Positions 14,499 through 14,671 of a stretch of DNA of 14,671 bases are shown one piece after another. The stretch covers positions 1 to 14,671 of the forward strand of contig JAEZKC010000109.1 of NCBI GenBank assembly GCA_023436205.1, written 5' to 3'. The DNA comes from Fibrobacterota bacterium (GTDB lineage Bacteria; Fibrobacterota; Chitinivibrionia; Chitinivibrionales; Chitinispirillaceae). Position numbers and translations under genes: made by a program. Within the stretch, counting starts at the first letter, position 1, and each line of letters starts with the position of its first letter. Below the pieces are notes generated by a model. The model made no database searches, had not been told where the DNA came from, and was given only the letters and a program-made list of their open reading frames with translations.

Positions 14499-14516
14499 AA
14501 AATATCGTGATATTTT
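14499..14516. promoter_or_regulatory. Perfect palindrome between divergent units
   Basis: AAAATATC-GT-GATATTTT, 8+8 bases with a 2-base centre. The loop is too small for a stable hairpin, so a dimeric DNA-binding-protein site is more plausible. It lies about 57 bases upstream of the minus-strand membrane gene and just before the structured leader. Confidence 0.4.
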
Positions 14517-14517
14517 C

Positions 14518-14655
14518 ACATCCACCTGAAATAACTGTCAACACAAATTGTCCGCTCCGGAAAATAATTTCTCAATAGTTACGGAAAAAGATTTCCCGTT
14601 TGAGGTAATACTAACGGTGTAGTTAGTAGCATATCTCCCGATTTAAGGTGGATGT
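14518..14655 (+). ncRNA. Candidate structured mRNA leader (possible riboswitch-like element)
   Basis: A long closing stem, ACATCCACCT-G-AAAT (14518-14532) with ATTT-A-AGGTGGATGT (14641-14655), gives 14 pairs with one G/A mismatch. Inside are further helices: AACT/AGTT (14533-14536 with 14577-14580), TCCG-CTC-CGGA within flanking AAATT/AATTT, ACGGAAA-AAGA-TTTCCCGT (14581-14599, one bulge) and TACTAAC-GGTGTA-GTTAGTA (14609-14628). It ends nine bases before AAAGGAGGGA. This is the architecture of a multi-branched RNA leader. No known riboswitch class is recognised. The outer stem could instead be the terminal inverted repeat of a ~138-bp miniature element, but no flanking target duplication is seen. 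Confidence 0.45.
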
Positions 14656-14661
14656 CTGTTC

Positions 14662-14671
14662 AAAGGAGGGA
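14662..14671 (+). promoter_or_regulatory. Strong ribosome-binding site at window edge
   Basis: AAAGGAGGGA is a near-ideal Shine-Dalgarno sequence, implying that a plus-strand gene starts just beyond the right edge. CTCC at 14635-14638 inside the structured leader could pair with its GGAG. Confidence 0.6.

Overview
The window looks like accessory DNA from a bacterial chromosome. The lineage cannot be fixed from sequence alone. A lipoprotein signal, many small hairpin repeats and a remnant of the Rpn/PD-(D/E)XK transposase family suggest a Gram-negative environmental bacterium (Bacteroidota/Fibrobacterota-like, tentative). No rRNA, tRNA, CRISPR array or intact insertion sequence was seen.

Layout. 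1-954: a heptamer tandem repeat, then two diverged copies of a ~210-245 bp hairpin-rich repeat flanking an internally deleted Rpn-type nuclease/transposase gene. 947-1951 (minus strand): weak, partly decayed small membrane-protein frames. 1952-2512: non-coding. 2513-4130: two tandem paralogous all-helical proteins of unknown function, separated by a terminator-like hairpin with no room for a promoter after it. 4131-5283: non-coding or decayed DNA with a long 21-bp-period array, a possible C-terminal gene fragment and a dense run of hairpins (REP-like).

5284-7176: a compact restriction-modification pair, a D12-class adenine methyltransferase and a PD-(D/E)XK endonuclease, 24 bp apart and in the same reading frame. 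7177-7773: a repeat- and hairpin-bearing spacer where base composition shifts. 7774-12520: an AT-rich, tightly packed three-gene operon. It encodes a DNA methyltransferase with an SPPY motif, a 741-residue protein with two different GHKL ATPase domains (Hsp90/MORC-like N-terminal, histidine-kinase-like C-terminal with an H-box-like His), and a response-receiver-like protein with a large unrecognised C-terminal region. Gaps are 2 bp and a 1-base overlap. This is the best candidate for a little-described system: a methylation-linked phosphorelay with probable defence function and no recognisable nuclease of its own.

12814-13992 is a lipoprotein of unknown function. 14113-14442 (minus) is a small four-helix membrane protein. 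The last ~150 bases form a predicted multi-branched structure closed by a long stem and followed at once by a strong ribosome-binding site at the window edge. That pattern fits a structured mRNA leader for a gene just outside.

Read together, 5284-12520 is a two-system defence island: a classical R-M pair plus the methyltransferase/dual-GHKL/receiver operon, embedded in repeat-rich DNA.
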